Assembly (NCBI GenBank): GCA_964019135.1
Contig: OZ025258.1
Location: forward strand, 2,604,001 to 2,668,000
Origin: Arenicola marina
Lineage: Eukaryota; Annelida; Polychaeta; Arenicolidae
DNA: 64,000 bases
Reading direction: 5' to 3'
The translations under genes were made by a program, and so were the position numbers. Of the stretch, positions 1-12,772 are shown one piece after another (within the stretch, counting starts at the first letter, position 1; every line of letters starts with the position of its first letter). The notes beneath the pieces are model-generated. The model was not told the DNA's origin, did no database searches, and saw only the letters and a list, made by a program, of their open reading frames with translations.

Positions 1-863
1 TGTATGAGCCGCAGCTGGTGGCAGTGTCTGGTTCAGTTATTCGCTCTATGAGCCGCAGCTGGTGGCAGTGTCTGGTTCAGTTATTCGCTGTATGAGCCGC
101 AGCTGGTGGCAGTGTCTGGTTTAGTTATTCGCTGTATGAGCCGCAGCTGGTGGCAGTGTCTGGTTCAGTTATTCGCTGTATGAGCCGCAGCTGGTGGCAG
201 TGTCTGGTTCAGTTATTCGCTCTATGAGCCGCAGCTGGTGGCAGTGTCTGGTTAAGTTATTCGCTGTATGAGCCGCAGCTGGTGGCAGTGTCTGGTTCAG
301 TTATTCGCTGTATGAGCCGCAGCTGGTGGCAGTGTCTGGTTGAGTTATTCGCTGTATGAGCCGCAGCTGGTGGCAGTGTCTGGTTTAGTTATTCGCTGTA
401 TGAGCCGCAGCTGGTGGCAGTGTCTGATTCAGTTATTCGGTGTATGAGCCGCAGCTGGTGGCAGTGTCTGGTTCAGTTATTCGCTGTATGAGCCGCAGCT
501 GGTGGCAGTGTCTGATTCAGTTATTCGCTGTATAAGCCGCAGCTGTTGGCAGTGTCTGCTTCAGTTATTCGCTGTATGAGCCGCAGCTGGTGGCAGTGTC
601 TTGTTCAGTTATTCGCTGTATGAGCCGCAGCTGGTGGCAGTGTCTGATTCAGTTATTCGCTGTACAAGCCGCAGCTGGTGGCAGTGTCTGGTTCAGTTAT
701 TCGCTGTATGAGCCGCAGCTGGTGGCAGTGTCTGGTTCAGTTATTCGCTGTATAAGCCGCAGCTTTTGGCAGTGTCTGGTTCAGTTATTCGCTGTATAAG
801 CCGCAGCTTTTGGCAGTGTCTGGTTCAGTTATTCGCTGTATGAGCCGCAGCTGGTGGCAGTGT
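1..863. repeat. 44-bp minisatellite array, about 19.6 copies
   Basis: Head-to-tail copies of a 44-bp unit that begins TGTATGAGCCGCAGCTGGTG and ends near GTTCAGTTATTCGC. The array runs off the left edge of the window and stops inside a unit at about 863. Copies differ by scattered single substitutions (for example TATGAG/TATAAG and GGTGGC/TTTGGC). The plus strand is G-rich over C. The period is not a multiple of three, so the short open frame across it cycles frames and is not a gene. Confidence 0.95.
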
Positions 864-1426
864 TCATACAGTACTTATTTCTCAAGGCGAAACCAACCAC
901 CCTCCGGGCCCCGGGAGAGGGCAGAAGGCCCCTCTTAGAGAGCTGGCACTCGACCAGGAACCCTGCACGACGCGCTGATAATGTGTTTCGGATGGAAGCA
1001 ACTTAAAATGACAGGTGAGCTATGTGTTACATTTATGGACTGTTCGTCCCACTTGGCAATATCGACCCTTATAAAAGAGCCCGGTTGGCCCTCACTGGCT
1101 GGTGCCTGTGCCTGTGTCGGAAGGCGTTTGCAGCACACAAGGCAACAACCAAGACGCACACTGGGCGTCAGTCATAAACATCATTGATTTCGACTGAACC
1201 ATAACTGCGAAAACAATCTCAATAATGGAACGTTTATGACGGCTGCTGCCGCCGACTCGGACGTAGTATTCCCGAGATTAACCCTCCCATAAACTGGCTC
1301 CCCACGTTCTCGGCGTAACAGACCGAGCAATAGGATGGCAGCGACAAGACGAGGATCGGGGGCCGCGAGGAAAGGCAATCTCACACCAACTGATTCCATG
1401 GGCGGCCGGGTCGTGACCGACTCAGT
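864..1426. other. single-copy spacer between two minisatellites
   Basis: About 560 bp of non-repetitive, fairly GC-rich sequence. A TATA-like ATAAAAG occurs near 1071 and a donor-like CAG/GTGAGC near 1013, but neither is attached to a recognisable exon. The short open frames on both strands resemble no protein family I know. I see no supportable gene here. Confidence 0.5.
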
Positions 1427-4400
1427 CCGTATCAAAGGTCGGTAGTTTTGGGAGAACGCCGTCTGAATCAAAGGTCGGTAGTTTGGGGAGAACGCCGTCT
1501 AAATCAAAGGTCGTTAGTTTGGGGAGAACGCCGTCCAAATCAAAGGTCGTTAGTTTGGGGAGAACGCCGTCTAAATCAAAGATCGCTAGTTTGGGGAGAA
1601 CGCCGTCTAAATCAAAGATCGCTCGTTTGGGGAGAACGCCGTCTAAATCAAAGATCGTTAGTTTGCGGAGAACGCCATCTAAATCAAAGGTCGGTAGTTT
1701 GGGGAGAATGCCGTCTAAATCAAAGATCGTTAGCTTGGGGAGAACACCATCTAAATCAAAGGTCAGTAGAGTGGGGAGAATGCCGTCTAAATCAAAGGTC
1801 GTTAGTTTGGGGAGAACACCATCTAAATCAAAGGTCAGTAGAGTGGGGAGAATGCCGTCTAAATCAAAGGTCGTTAGCTTGGGGAGAACACCATCTAAAT
1901 CAAAGGTCAGTAGAGTGGGGAGAACGCCGTCTGAATCAAAGGTCGGTAGTTTAGGGGGGGAACGCCGTCTAAATCAAAGGTCGTATTTTGGAGAGAACGC
2001 CGTCTAAATCAAAGATCGTTAGTTTGGGGAGAACGCCATCTAAATCAAAGGTCGGTAGTTTGGGGAGAACGCCGTCTAAATCAAAGATCGCTAGTTTGGG
2101 GAGAACGCCATCTAAATCAAAGGTCGTTAGTTTGGGGAGAACGCTGTCTGAATCAAAGGTCGGTAGAATGGGGAGAACGCAGTCTAAGTCAAAGGTCGGT
2201 AGAATGGGGAGAATGCCGTCTAAATCAAAGGTCGTTAGTTTGGGGAGAACGCCATCTAAATCAAAGGTCAGTAGAGTGGGGAGAACGCCGTCTGAATCAA
2301 AGGTCGGTAGTTTAGGGGGGGGGAACGCCGTCTAAATCAAAGGTCGTATTTTGGAGGGAACGCCGTCTAAATCAAAGATCGTTAGTTTGGGGAGAACGCC
2401 ATCTAAATCAAAGGTCGGTAGTTTGGGGAGAACGCCGTCTAAATCAAAGATCGCTAGTTTGGGGAGAACGCCATCTAAATCAAAGGTCGTTAGTTTGGGG
2501 AGAACGCTGTCTGAATCAAAGGTCGGTAGAATGGGGAGAACGCAGTCTAAGTCAAAGGTCGGTAGAATGGGGAGAATGCCGTCTAAATCAAAGGTCGTTA
2601 GTTTGGGGAGAACGCCATCTAAATCAAAGGTCAGTAGAGTGGGGAGAACGCCGTCTGAATCAAAGGTCGGTAGTTTAGGGGGGGGAACGCCGTCTAAATC
2701 AAAGGTCGTATTTTGGAGAGAACGCCATCTAAATCAAAGGTCGGTAGTTTGGGGAGAACGCCATCTAAATCAAAGGTCGGTAGTTTGGGGAGAACGCCGT
2801 CTAAATCAAAGATCGCTAGTTTGGGGAGAACGCCATCTAAATCAAAGGTCGTTAGTTTGGGGAGAACGCTGTCTGAATCAAAGGTCGGTAGAATGGGGAG
2901 AACGCAGTCTAAGTCAAAGGTCGGTAGAATGGGGAGAATGCCGTCTAAATCAAAGGTCGTTAGTTTGGGGAGAACGCCATCTAAATCAAAGGTCAGTAGA
3001 GTGGGGAGAACGCCGTCTGAATCAAAGGTCGGTAGTTTAGGGGGGGGAACGCCGTCTAAATCAAAGGTCGTATTTTGGAGAGAACGCCATCTAAATCAAA
3101 GGTCGGTAGTTTGGGGAGAACGCCGTCTAAATCAAAGGTCGTTAGTTTGGGGAGAACGCCGTCTAAATCAAAGATCGCTAGTTTGGGGAGAACGCCATCT
3201 AAATCAAAGGTCGGTAGTTTGGGGAGAACGCCGTCTAAATCAAAGATCGCTAGTTTGGGGAGAACGCCGTCTAAATCAAAGATCGTTAGTTTGGGGAGAA
3301 CGCCATCTAAATCAAAGGTCGGTAGTTTGGGGAGAATGCCGTCTAAATCAAAGATCGTTAGCTTGGGGAGAACACCATCTAAATCAAAGGTCAGTAGAGT
3401 GGGGAGAATGCCGTCTAAATCAAAGGTCGTTAGCTTGGGGAGAACACCATCTAAATCAAAGGTCAGTAGAGTGGGGAGAATGCCGTCTAAATCAAAGATC
3501 GTTAGTTTGGGGAGAACGCCATCTAAATCAAAGGTCGGTAGTTTGGGGAGAACGCCGTCTAAATCAAAGATCGCTAGTTTGGGGAGAACGCCATCTAAAT
3601 CAAAGGTCGTTAGTTTGGGGAGAACGCTGTCTGAATCAAAGGTCGGTAGAATGGGGAGAACGCAGTCTAAGTCAAAGGTCGGTAGAATGGGGAGAATGCC
3701 GTCTAAATCAAAGGTCGTTAGTTTGGGGAGAACGCCATCTAAATCAAAGGTCAGTAGAGTGGGGAGAACGCCGTCTGAATCAAAGGTCGGTAGTTTAGGG
3801 GGGGGGAACGCCGTCTAAATCAAAGGTCGTATTTTGGAGGGAACGCCGTCTAAATCAAAGATCGTTAGTTTGGGGAGAACGCCATCTAAATCAAAGGTCG
3901 GTAGTTTGGGGAGAACGCCGTCTAAATCAAAGATCGCTAGTTTGGGGAGAACGCCATCTAAATCAAAGGTCGTTAGTTTGGGGAGAACGCTGTCTGAATC
4001 AAAGGTCGGTAGAATGGGGAGAACGCAGTCTAAGTCAAAGGTCGGTAGAATGGGGAGAATGCCGTCTAAATCAAAGGTCGTTAGTTTGGGGAGAACGCCA
4101 TCTAAATCAAAGGTCAGTAGAGTGGGGAGAACGCCGTCTGAATCAAAGGTCGGTAGTTTAGGGGGGGGAACGCCGTCTAAATCAAAGGTCGTATTTTGGA
4201 GAGAACGCCATCTAAATCAAAGGTCGGTAGTTTGGGGAGAACGCCGTCTAAATCAAAGGTCGTTAGTTTGGGGAGAACGCCGTCTAAATCAAAGATCGCT
4301 AGTTTGGGGAGAACGCCATCTAAATCAAAGGTCGGTAGTTTGGGGAGAACGCCGTCTAAATCAAAGATCGCTAGTTTGGGGAGAACGCCGTCTAAATCAA

Positions 4401-7226
4401 AGATCGTTAGTTTGGGGAGAACGCCATCTAAATCAAAGGTCGGTAGTTTGGGGAGAATGCCGTCTAAATCAAAGATCGTTAGCTTGGGGAGAACACCATC
4501 TAAGTCAAAGGTCAGTAGAGTGGGGAGAATGCCGTCTAAATCAAAGGTCGTTAGCTTGGGGAGAACACCATCTAAATCAAAGGTCAGTAGAGTGGGGAGA
4601 ATGCCGTCTAAATCAAAGGTCGTTAGCTTGGGGAGAACACCATCTAAATCAAAGGTCAGTAGAGTGGGGAGAACGCCGTCTGAATCAAAGGTCGGTAGTT
4701 TAGGGGGGGAACGCCGTCTAAATCAAAGGTCGTATTTTGGAGAGAACGCCGTCTAAATCAAAGATCGTTAGTTTGGGGAGAACGCCATCTAAATCAAAGG
4801 TTGGTAGTTTGGGGAGAACGCCGTCTAAATCAAAGATCGCTAGTTTGGGGAGAACGCCATCTGAATCAAAGGTCGTTAGTTTGGGGAGAACGCTGTCTGA
4901 ATCAAAGGTCGGTAGAATGGGGAGAACGCAGTCTAAGTCAAAGGTCGGTAGAATGGGGAGAATGCCGTCTAAATCAAAGGTCGTTAGTTTGGGGAGAACG
5001 CCGTCTAAATCAAAGGTCAGTAGAGTGGGGAGAATGCCGTCTAAATCAAAGGTCGTTAGTTTGGGGAGAACGCCATCTAAATCAAAGGTCAGTAGAGTGG
5101 GGAGAACGCCGTCTGAATCAAAGGTCGGTAGTTTAGGGGGGGGAACGCCGTCTAAATCAAAGGTCGTATTTTGGAGAGAACGCCGTCTAAATCAAAGATC
5201 GTTAGTTTGGGGAGAACGCCATCTAAATCAAAGGTCGGTAGTTTGGGGAGAACGCCGTCTAAATCAAAGATCACTAGTTTGGGGAGAACGCCATCTAAAT
5301 CAAAGGTCGTTAGTTTGGGGAGAACGCTGTCTGAATCAAAGGTCGGTAGAATGGGGAGAACGCAGTCTAAGTCAAAGGTCGGTAGAATGGGGAGAATGCC
5401 GTCTAAATCAAAGGTCGTTAGTTTGGGGAGAACGCCATCTAAATCAAAGGTCAGTAGAGTGGGGAGAACGCCGTCTGAATCAAAGGTCGGTAGTTTAGGG
5501 GGGGGGAACGGCGTCTAAATCAAAGGTCCTATTTTGGAGAGAACGCCATCTAAATCAAAGGTCGGTAGTTTGGGGAGAACGCCGTCTAAATCAAAGGTCG
5601 GTACTTTGGAGAGAACGCCGTCTGAATCAAAGTTCGGTAGTTTGGGGAGAACGCCGTCTAAATCAAAGGTCGTTAGTTTGGGGAGAACGCCGTCCAAATC
5701 AAAGGTCGTTAGTTTGGGGAGAACGCCGTCTAAATCAAAGATCGCTAGTTTGGGGAGAACGCCGTCTAAATCAAAGATCGCTAGTTTGGGGAGAACGCCG
5801 TCTAAATCAAAGATCGTTAGTTTGGGGAGAACGCCATCTAAATCAAAGGTCGGTAGTTTGGGGAGAATGCCGTCTAAATCAAAGATCGTTAGCTTGGGGA
5901 GAACACCATCTAAATCAAAGGTCAGTAGAGTGGGGAGAATGCCGTCTAAATCAAAGGTCGTTAGTTTGGGGAGAACACCATCTAAATCAAAGGTCAGTAG
6001 AGTGGGGAGAATGCCGTCTAAATCAAAGGTCGTTAGCTTGGGGAGAACACCATCTAAATCAAAGGTCAGTAGAGTGGGGAGAACGCCGTCTGAATCAAAG
6101 GTCGGTAGTTTAGGGGGGGAACGCCGTCTAAATCAAAGGTCGTATTTTGGAGAGAACGCGTCTAAATCAAAGATCGTTAGTTTGGGGAGAACGCCGTCTA
6201 AATCAAAGATCGCTAGTTTGGGGAGAACGCCATCTTAATCAAAGGTCGTTAGTTTGGGGAGAACGCTGTCTGAATCAAAGGTCGGTAGAATGGGGAGAAC
6301 GCAGTCTAAGTCAAAGGTCGGTAGAATGGGGAGAATGCCGTCTAAATCAAAGGTCGTTAGTTTGGGGAGAACGCCATCTAAATCAAAGGTCAGTAGAGTG
6401 GGGAGAACGCCGTCTGAATCAAAGGTCGGTAGTTTAGGGGGGGAACGCCGTCTAAATCAAAGGTCGTATTTTGGAGAGAACGCCGTCTAAATCAAAGATC
6501 GTTAGTTTGGGGAGAACGCCATCTAAATCAAAGGTCGGTAGTTTGGGGAGAACGCCGTCTAAATCAAAGGTCGTTAGTTTGGGGAAAACGCCATCTAAAT
6601 CAAAGGTCAGTAGAGTGGGGAGAACGCCGTATGAATCAAAGGTCGGTAGTTTAGGGGGGGGAACGCCGTCTAAATCAAAGGTCGTATTTTGGAGAGAACG
6701 CCATCTAAATCAAAGGTCGGTAGTTTGGGGAGAACGCCGTCTAAATCAAAGGTCGTTAGTTTGGGGAGAACGCCGTCTAAATCAAAGATCGCTAGTTTGG
6801 GGAGAACGCCATCTAAATCAAAGGTCGGTAGTTTGGGGAGAACGCCGTCTAAATCAAAGGTCGTTAGTTTGGGGAGAACGCCGTCTAAATCAAAGATCGC
6901 TAGTTTGGGGAGAACGCCATCTAAATCAAAGGTCGGTAGTTTGGGGAGAACGCCGTCTAAATCAAAGGTCGTTAGTTTGGGGAGAACGCCGTCTAAATCA
7001 ATGGTCGGTAGAATGGGGAGAACGCCGTCTGAATCAAAGGTCGGTAGTTTGGGGATAACGCCGTCTAAATCAAAGATCGTTAGTTTGGGGAGAACGCCGT
7101 CTAAATCAAAGATCGTTAGTTTGGGGAGAACGCCGTCTAAATCAAAGATCGTTAGTTTGGGGAGAACGCCGTCTAAATCAAAGATCGTTAGTTTGGGGAG
7201 AACGCCGTCTGTATCAAAGTTCGGTT
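1427..7226. repeat. 36-bp minisatellite array with higher-order structure
   Basis: About 160 copies of a 36-bp unit containing TTTGGGGAGAACGCCGTCTA followed by AATCAAAGGTCG. Exact variants are GCCGTC/GCCATC, AAGGTC/AAGATC, GTTTGG/AGAATGG/AGAGTGG. Units carrying a run of 7 to 9 G (GTTTAG followed by the run), then GTATTTTGGAGAG, mark longer blocks; several are 361-364 bp apart, i.e. ten units. Because 36 is a multiple of three and stops are rare, frames on both strands read as 12-residue repeats (SLGRTPSKSKVV on plus, DGVLPKLTTFDL on minus). These frames start and stop with array variants, so I do not call them coding. Confidence 0.95.
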
Positions 7227-7480
7227 GACGGAAATGTTGTAGAAACAAACATCGATTAGGCTGAGGAGCCTCAACTTCCTTATGATGCATCGACGCAAGA
7301 CGCATCCAGTTAAGAAGTCATTTGTCACTTCACGTCATCAATCATCCTCGCAGTGGATCGAAATCTCATTTCGGCGCCTGTCGTAGACCAATATAGTGCA
7401 TTGAATTGCCTTGTCTAGTTTTACAGACTGTCATACTGACAAAATTAACCCCCTTATCGTAAAATGATCCGCTTTCTCCG
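7227..7480. other. single-copy spacer
   Basis: About 250 bp of ordinary sequence between the G-rich 36-bp array and the C-rich 53-bp array. No gene or motif could be supported. Confidence 0.5.
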
Positions 7481-10400
7481 CGGATTCTACCCAACACCCC
7501 GTCTCTCCCAGCACACACACCCGTTCCATCTCTCTTTCTCTACCCCACACCCCGTCTCTGTCAGCACACACACCCGTTCCATCTCTCTCTCTCTACCCCA
7601 CACCCCGTCTCTCTCAGCACACACACCCGTTCCATCTCTCTTTCTCTACCCCACACCCCGTCTCTCTCAGCACACACACCCGTTCCATCTCTCTCTCTCT
7701 ACCCCACACCCCGTCTCTCTCAGCACACACACCCGTTCCATCTCTCTTTCTCTACCCCATACCCCGTCTCTCCCAGCACACACACCCGTTCCATCTCTCT
7801 CTCTCTACCCACACCCCGTCTCTGTCAGCGCATACACCCGTTCCATCTCTCTCTCTCTCTCTACCCCACACCCCGTCTCTCCCAGCACACACACCCGTTC
7901 CATCTCTCTCTCTCTACCCCACACCCCGTCTCTGTCAACACACACACCCGTTCCATCTCTCTCTCTCTACCCCATACCCCGTCTCTGTCAGCACACACAC
8001 CCGTTCCATCTCTCTCTCTCTCTACCCCACACCCCGTCTCTCCCAGCACACACACCCGTTCCATCTCTCTCTCTCTACCCCATACCCCGTCTCTGTCAGC
8101 ACTCACATCCTTTCCCTCTCTCTCTCTCTACCCCACACCCCGTCTCTCCCTGCACACACACCCGTTCCATCTCTCTCTCTCTCTCTACCCCACACCCCGT
8201 CTCTCCCTGCACACGCACCCGTTCCATCTCTCTCTCACTCTCTACCCCACACCCCGTCTCTCCCAGCGCATACACCCGTTCCCTCTCTCTCTCTCTCTAC
8301 CCCATACCCCGTCTCTGTCAGCACATACACCCGTTCCATCTCTCTCTCTCTACCCCACACCCCGTCTCTCTCAGCACACACACCCGTTCCATCTCTCTCT
8401 CTCTCTACCCCATACCCCGTCTCTCCCAGCACACACACCCGTTTCATCTCTCTCTCTCTCTACCCCATACCACGTCTCTCCCAGCACATACACCCGTTCC
8501 ATCTCTCTCTCTCTACCCCACACCCCGTCTCTCCCAGCACACACACCCGTTCCATCTCTCTCTCTCTACCCCACACCCCGTCTCTCCCAGCACATACACC
8601 CGTTCCATCTCTCTCTCTCTCTACCCCACACCCCGTCTCTCCCAGCACACACACCCGTTCCATCTCTCTCTCTCTACCCCACACCCCGTCTCTCCCAGCA
8701 CACACACCCGTTCCATCTCTCTCTCTCTACCCCATACCCCGTCTCTGTCAGCACATACACCCGTTCCATCTCTCTCTCTCTACCCCACACCCCGTCTCTG
8801 TCAGCACATACACCCGTTCCATCTCTCTCTCTCTACCCCACACCCCGTCTCTCCCAGCACATACACCCGTTCCATCTCTCTCTCTCTCTACCCCACACCC
8901 CGTCTCTGTCAGCACACCCACCCGTTCCATCTCTCCCTCTACCCCACACCCCGTCTCTGTCAGCGCATACACCCGTGCCATCTCTCTCTCTCTCTACCCA
9001 ACACCCCGTCTCTGTCAGCACACACACCCGTTCCATCTCTCTCTCTCTCTACCCCACACCCCGTCTCTCCCAGCACACACACCCGTTCCATCTCTCTCTC
9101 TCTCTCTACCCAACACCCCGTCTCTCCCAGTACATACACCCGTTCCATCTCTCTCTCTCTCTACCCCACACCCCGTCTCTCCCAGCACATACACCCGTTC
9201 CATCTCTCTCTCTCTCTACCCCACACCCCGTCTCTATCAGCACACACACCCGTTCCATCTCTCTCTCTCTACCCCATACCCCGTCTCTGTCAACACACAC
9301 ACCCGTTCCATCTCTCTCTCTCTACCCCATACCCCGTCTCTGTCAGCACACACACCCGTTCCATCTCTCTCTCTCTACCCCACACCCCGTCTCTCCCAGC
9401 ACACACACCCGTTCCATCTCTCTCTCTCTACCCCACACCCCGTCTCTGTCAGCACACACACCCGTTCCATCTCTCTCTCTCTACCCCATACCCCGTCTCT
9501 GTCAACACACACACCCGTTCCATCTCTCTCTCTCTACCCCATACCCCGTCTCTGTCAGCACACACACCCGTTCCATCTCTCTCTCTCTCTCTACCCAACA
9601 CCCCGTCTCTCCCAGCACATACACCCGTTCCATCTCTCTCTCTCTACCCCACACCCCGTCTCTCTCAGCACACACACTCGTTCCATCTCTTTCTCTCTCT
9701 ACCCCACACCCCGTCTCTGTCAGCGCATACACCCGTTCCATCTCTCTCTCTCTACCCCATACCCCGTCTCTCCCAGCACATACACCCGTTCCATCTCTCT
9801 CTCTCTCTACCCCACACCCCGTCTCTGTCAGCACACACACCCGTTCCATCTCTCTCTCTCTACCCCATACCCCGTCTCTGTCAACACACACACCCGTTCC
9901 ATCTCTCTCTCTCTAACCCATACCCCGTCTCTGTCAGCACACACACCCGTTCCATCTCTCTCTCTCTCTCTACCCAACACCCCGTCTCTCCCAGCACATA
10001 CACCCGTTCCATCTCTCTCTCTCTCTACCCCACACCCCGTCTCTGTCAGCACACACACCCGTTCCATCTCTCTCTCTCTCTCTCTACCCAACACCCCGTC
10101 TCTCCCAGCACATACACCCGTTCCATCTCTCTCTCTCTCTACCCCATACCCCGTCTCTGTCAGCACACACACCCGTTCCATCTCTCTCTCTCTACCCCAT
10201 ACCCCGTCTCTGTCAACACACACACCCGTTCCATCTCTCTCTCTCTACCCCACACCCCGTCTCTGTCAGCACATACACCCGTTCCATCTCTCTCTCTCTC
10301 TACCCCACACCCCGTCTCTGTCAGCACATACACCCGTTCCATCTCTCTCTCTACCCCACACCCCGTCTCTGTCAGCGCATACACCCGTTCCGTCTCTCTC

Positions 10401-12772
10401 TCTCTCTACCCAACACCCCGTCTCTCCCAGCACACACACCCGTGCCATCTCTCTCTCTCTCTACCCAACACCCCGTCTCTGTCAGCACACACACCCGTTC
10501 CATCTCTCTCTCTCTCTACCCCACACCCCGTCTCTCCCAGCACACACACCCGTTCCATCTCTCTCTCTCTCTCTACCCAACACCCCGTCTCTCCCAGCAC
10601 ATACACCCGTTCCATCTCTCTCTCTCTCTACCCCACACCCCGTCTCTCCCAGCACATACACCCGTTCCATCTCTCTCTCTCTCTACCCCACACCCCGTCT
10701 CTGTCAGCACACACACCCGTTCCATCTCTCTCTCTCTACCCCATACCCCGTCTCTGTCAACACACACACCCGTTCCGTCTCTCTCTCTCTACCCCATACC
10801 CCGTCTCTGTCAGCACACACACCCGTTCCATCTCTCTCTCTCTCTACCCCACACCCCGTCTCTGTCAGCACACACACCCGTTCCATCTCTCTCTCTCTAC
10901 CCCACACCCCGTCTCTGTCAGCACTCACACCCGTTCCCTCTCTCTCTCTACCCCACACCCCGTCTCTCCCAGCACACACACCGTTCCATCTCTCTCTCTC
11001 TCTCTACCCCACACCCCGTCTCTCTCAGCACACACACCCGTTCCATCTCTCTCTCTCTCTACCCCACACCCCGTCTCTGTCAGCGCACACACCCGTTCCA
11101 TCTCTCTCTCTCTACCCCACACCCCGTCTCTCCCAGCACACACACCCGTTCCATCTCTCTCTCTCTCTCTCTACCCCACACCCCGTCTCTGTCAACACAT
11201 ACACCCGTTCCATCTCTCTCTCTCTCTACCCCACACCCCGTCTCTCTCAGAACATACACCCGTTCCATCTCTCTCTCTCTACCCCACACCCCGTCTCTCC
11301 CAGCACACACCCGTTCCATCTCTCTCTCTCCACCCCACACCCCGTCTCTCCCAGCACACACACCCGTTCCATCTCTCTCTCTCTACCCCACACCCCGTCT
11401 CTCTCAGCGCATACACCCGTTCCATCTCTCTCTCTCTACCCCACACCCCGTCTCTGTCAGCGCGTACACCTGTTCCATCTCTCTCTCTCTCTCTACCCCA
11501 CACCCCGTCTCTGTCAGCGCATACACCCGTTCCATCTCTCTCTCTCTACCCCACACCCCGTCTCTGTCAGCGCATACACCCGTTCCATCTCTCTCTCTCT
11601 CTCTACCCCACACCCCGTCTCTGTCAGCGCATACACCCGTTCCATCTCTCTCTCTCTACCCCACACCCCGTCTCTGTCAGCGCATACACCCGTTCCATCT
11701 CTCTCTCTCTACCCCACACCCCGTCTCTGTCAGCACATACACCCGTTCCATCTCTCTCTCTCTACCCCACACCCCGTCTCTGTCAGCGCATACACCCGTT
11801 CCATCTCTCTCTCTCTACCCCACACCCCGTCTCTCCCAGCACATACACCCGTTCCATCTCTCTCTCTCTACCCCACACCCCGTCTCTGTCAGCGCATACA
11901 CCTGTTCCATCTCTCTCTCTCTCTCTCTACCCCACACCCCGCCTCTGTCAGCGCATACACCCGTTCCATCTCTCTCTCTCTACCCCACATCCCGTCTCTG
12001 TCAGCACATACACCCGTTCCATCTCTCTCTCTCTAACCCACACCCCGTCTCTGTCAGCGCATACACCCGTTCCATCTCTCTCTCTCTCTCTACCCCACAC
12101 CCCGTCTCTGTCAGCGCATACACCCGTTCCATCTCTCTCTCTCTCTACCCCACACCCCGTCTCTGTCAGCGCATACACCCGTTCCATCTCTCTCTCTCTA
12201 CCCCACACCCCGTCTCTGTCAGCACATACACCCGTTCCATCTCTCTCTCTCTACCCCACACCCCGTCTCTGTCAGCGCATACACCCGTTCCCTCTCTCTC
12301 TCTACCCCACACCCCGTCTCTGTCAGCGCATGCACCCGTTCCCTCTCTCTCTCTACCCCACACCCCGTCTCTGTCAGCGCATACACCCGTTCCATCTCTC
12401 TCTCTCTACCCCACACCCCGTCTCTGTCAGCACATACACCCGTTCCATCTCTCTCTCTCTACCCCACACCCCGTCTCTGTCAGCGCATACACCCGTTCCA
12501 TCTCTCTCTCTCTACCCCACACCCCGTCTCTGTCAGCACATACACCCGTTCCATCTCTCTCTCTCTACCCCACACCCCGTCTCTGTCAGCGCATACACCC
12601 GTTCCCTCTCTCTCTCTACCCCACACCCCGTCTCTGTCAGCGCATACACCCGTCCCATCTCTTTCTCTCCCTGCCCCACACCCCGTCTCTGTCAGCGCAT
12701 ACACCCGTTCCATCTCTCTCTCTCTCTCTCTCTACCCCACACCCCGCCTCTCTCAGCACATACACCCGTTCC
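7481..12772. repeat. about 53-bp pyrimidine-rich minisatellite with embedded (CT)n
   Basis: About 100 copies of a unit of roughly 50-57 bp: CCCGTTCCAT, a (CT)n tract of variable length, TACCCCACACCCCGTCTCTG/C, then TCAGCACACACA or a near variant. Length differences come mostly from 2-bp steps in the CT tract. The plus strand is almost free of G. Variation is patchy: GTCAGCGCATACAC variants dominate the right end, and CCCAGCACACACAC and GTCAACACACACAC variants the middle and left. The 1,771-codon plus-strand open frame reflects the absence of stop triplets in this composition. Confidence 0.95.

Noticed and set aside
1448-7305. Repetitive proteins SLGRTPSKSKVV / GERRLNQRSLVW / DGVLPKLTTFDL in the 36-bp array
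   Set aside because: Frames on both strands are open because the unit length is divisible by three. Frames begin and end at G-run variants, and there is no signal peptide, splice context or non-repeat coding flank.
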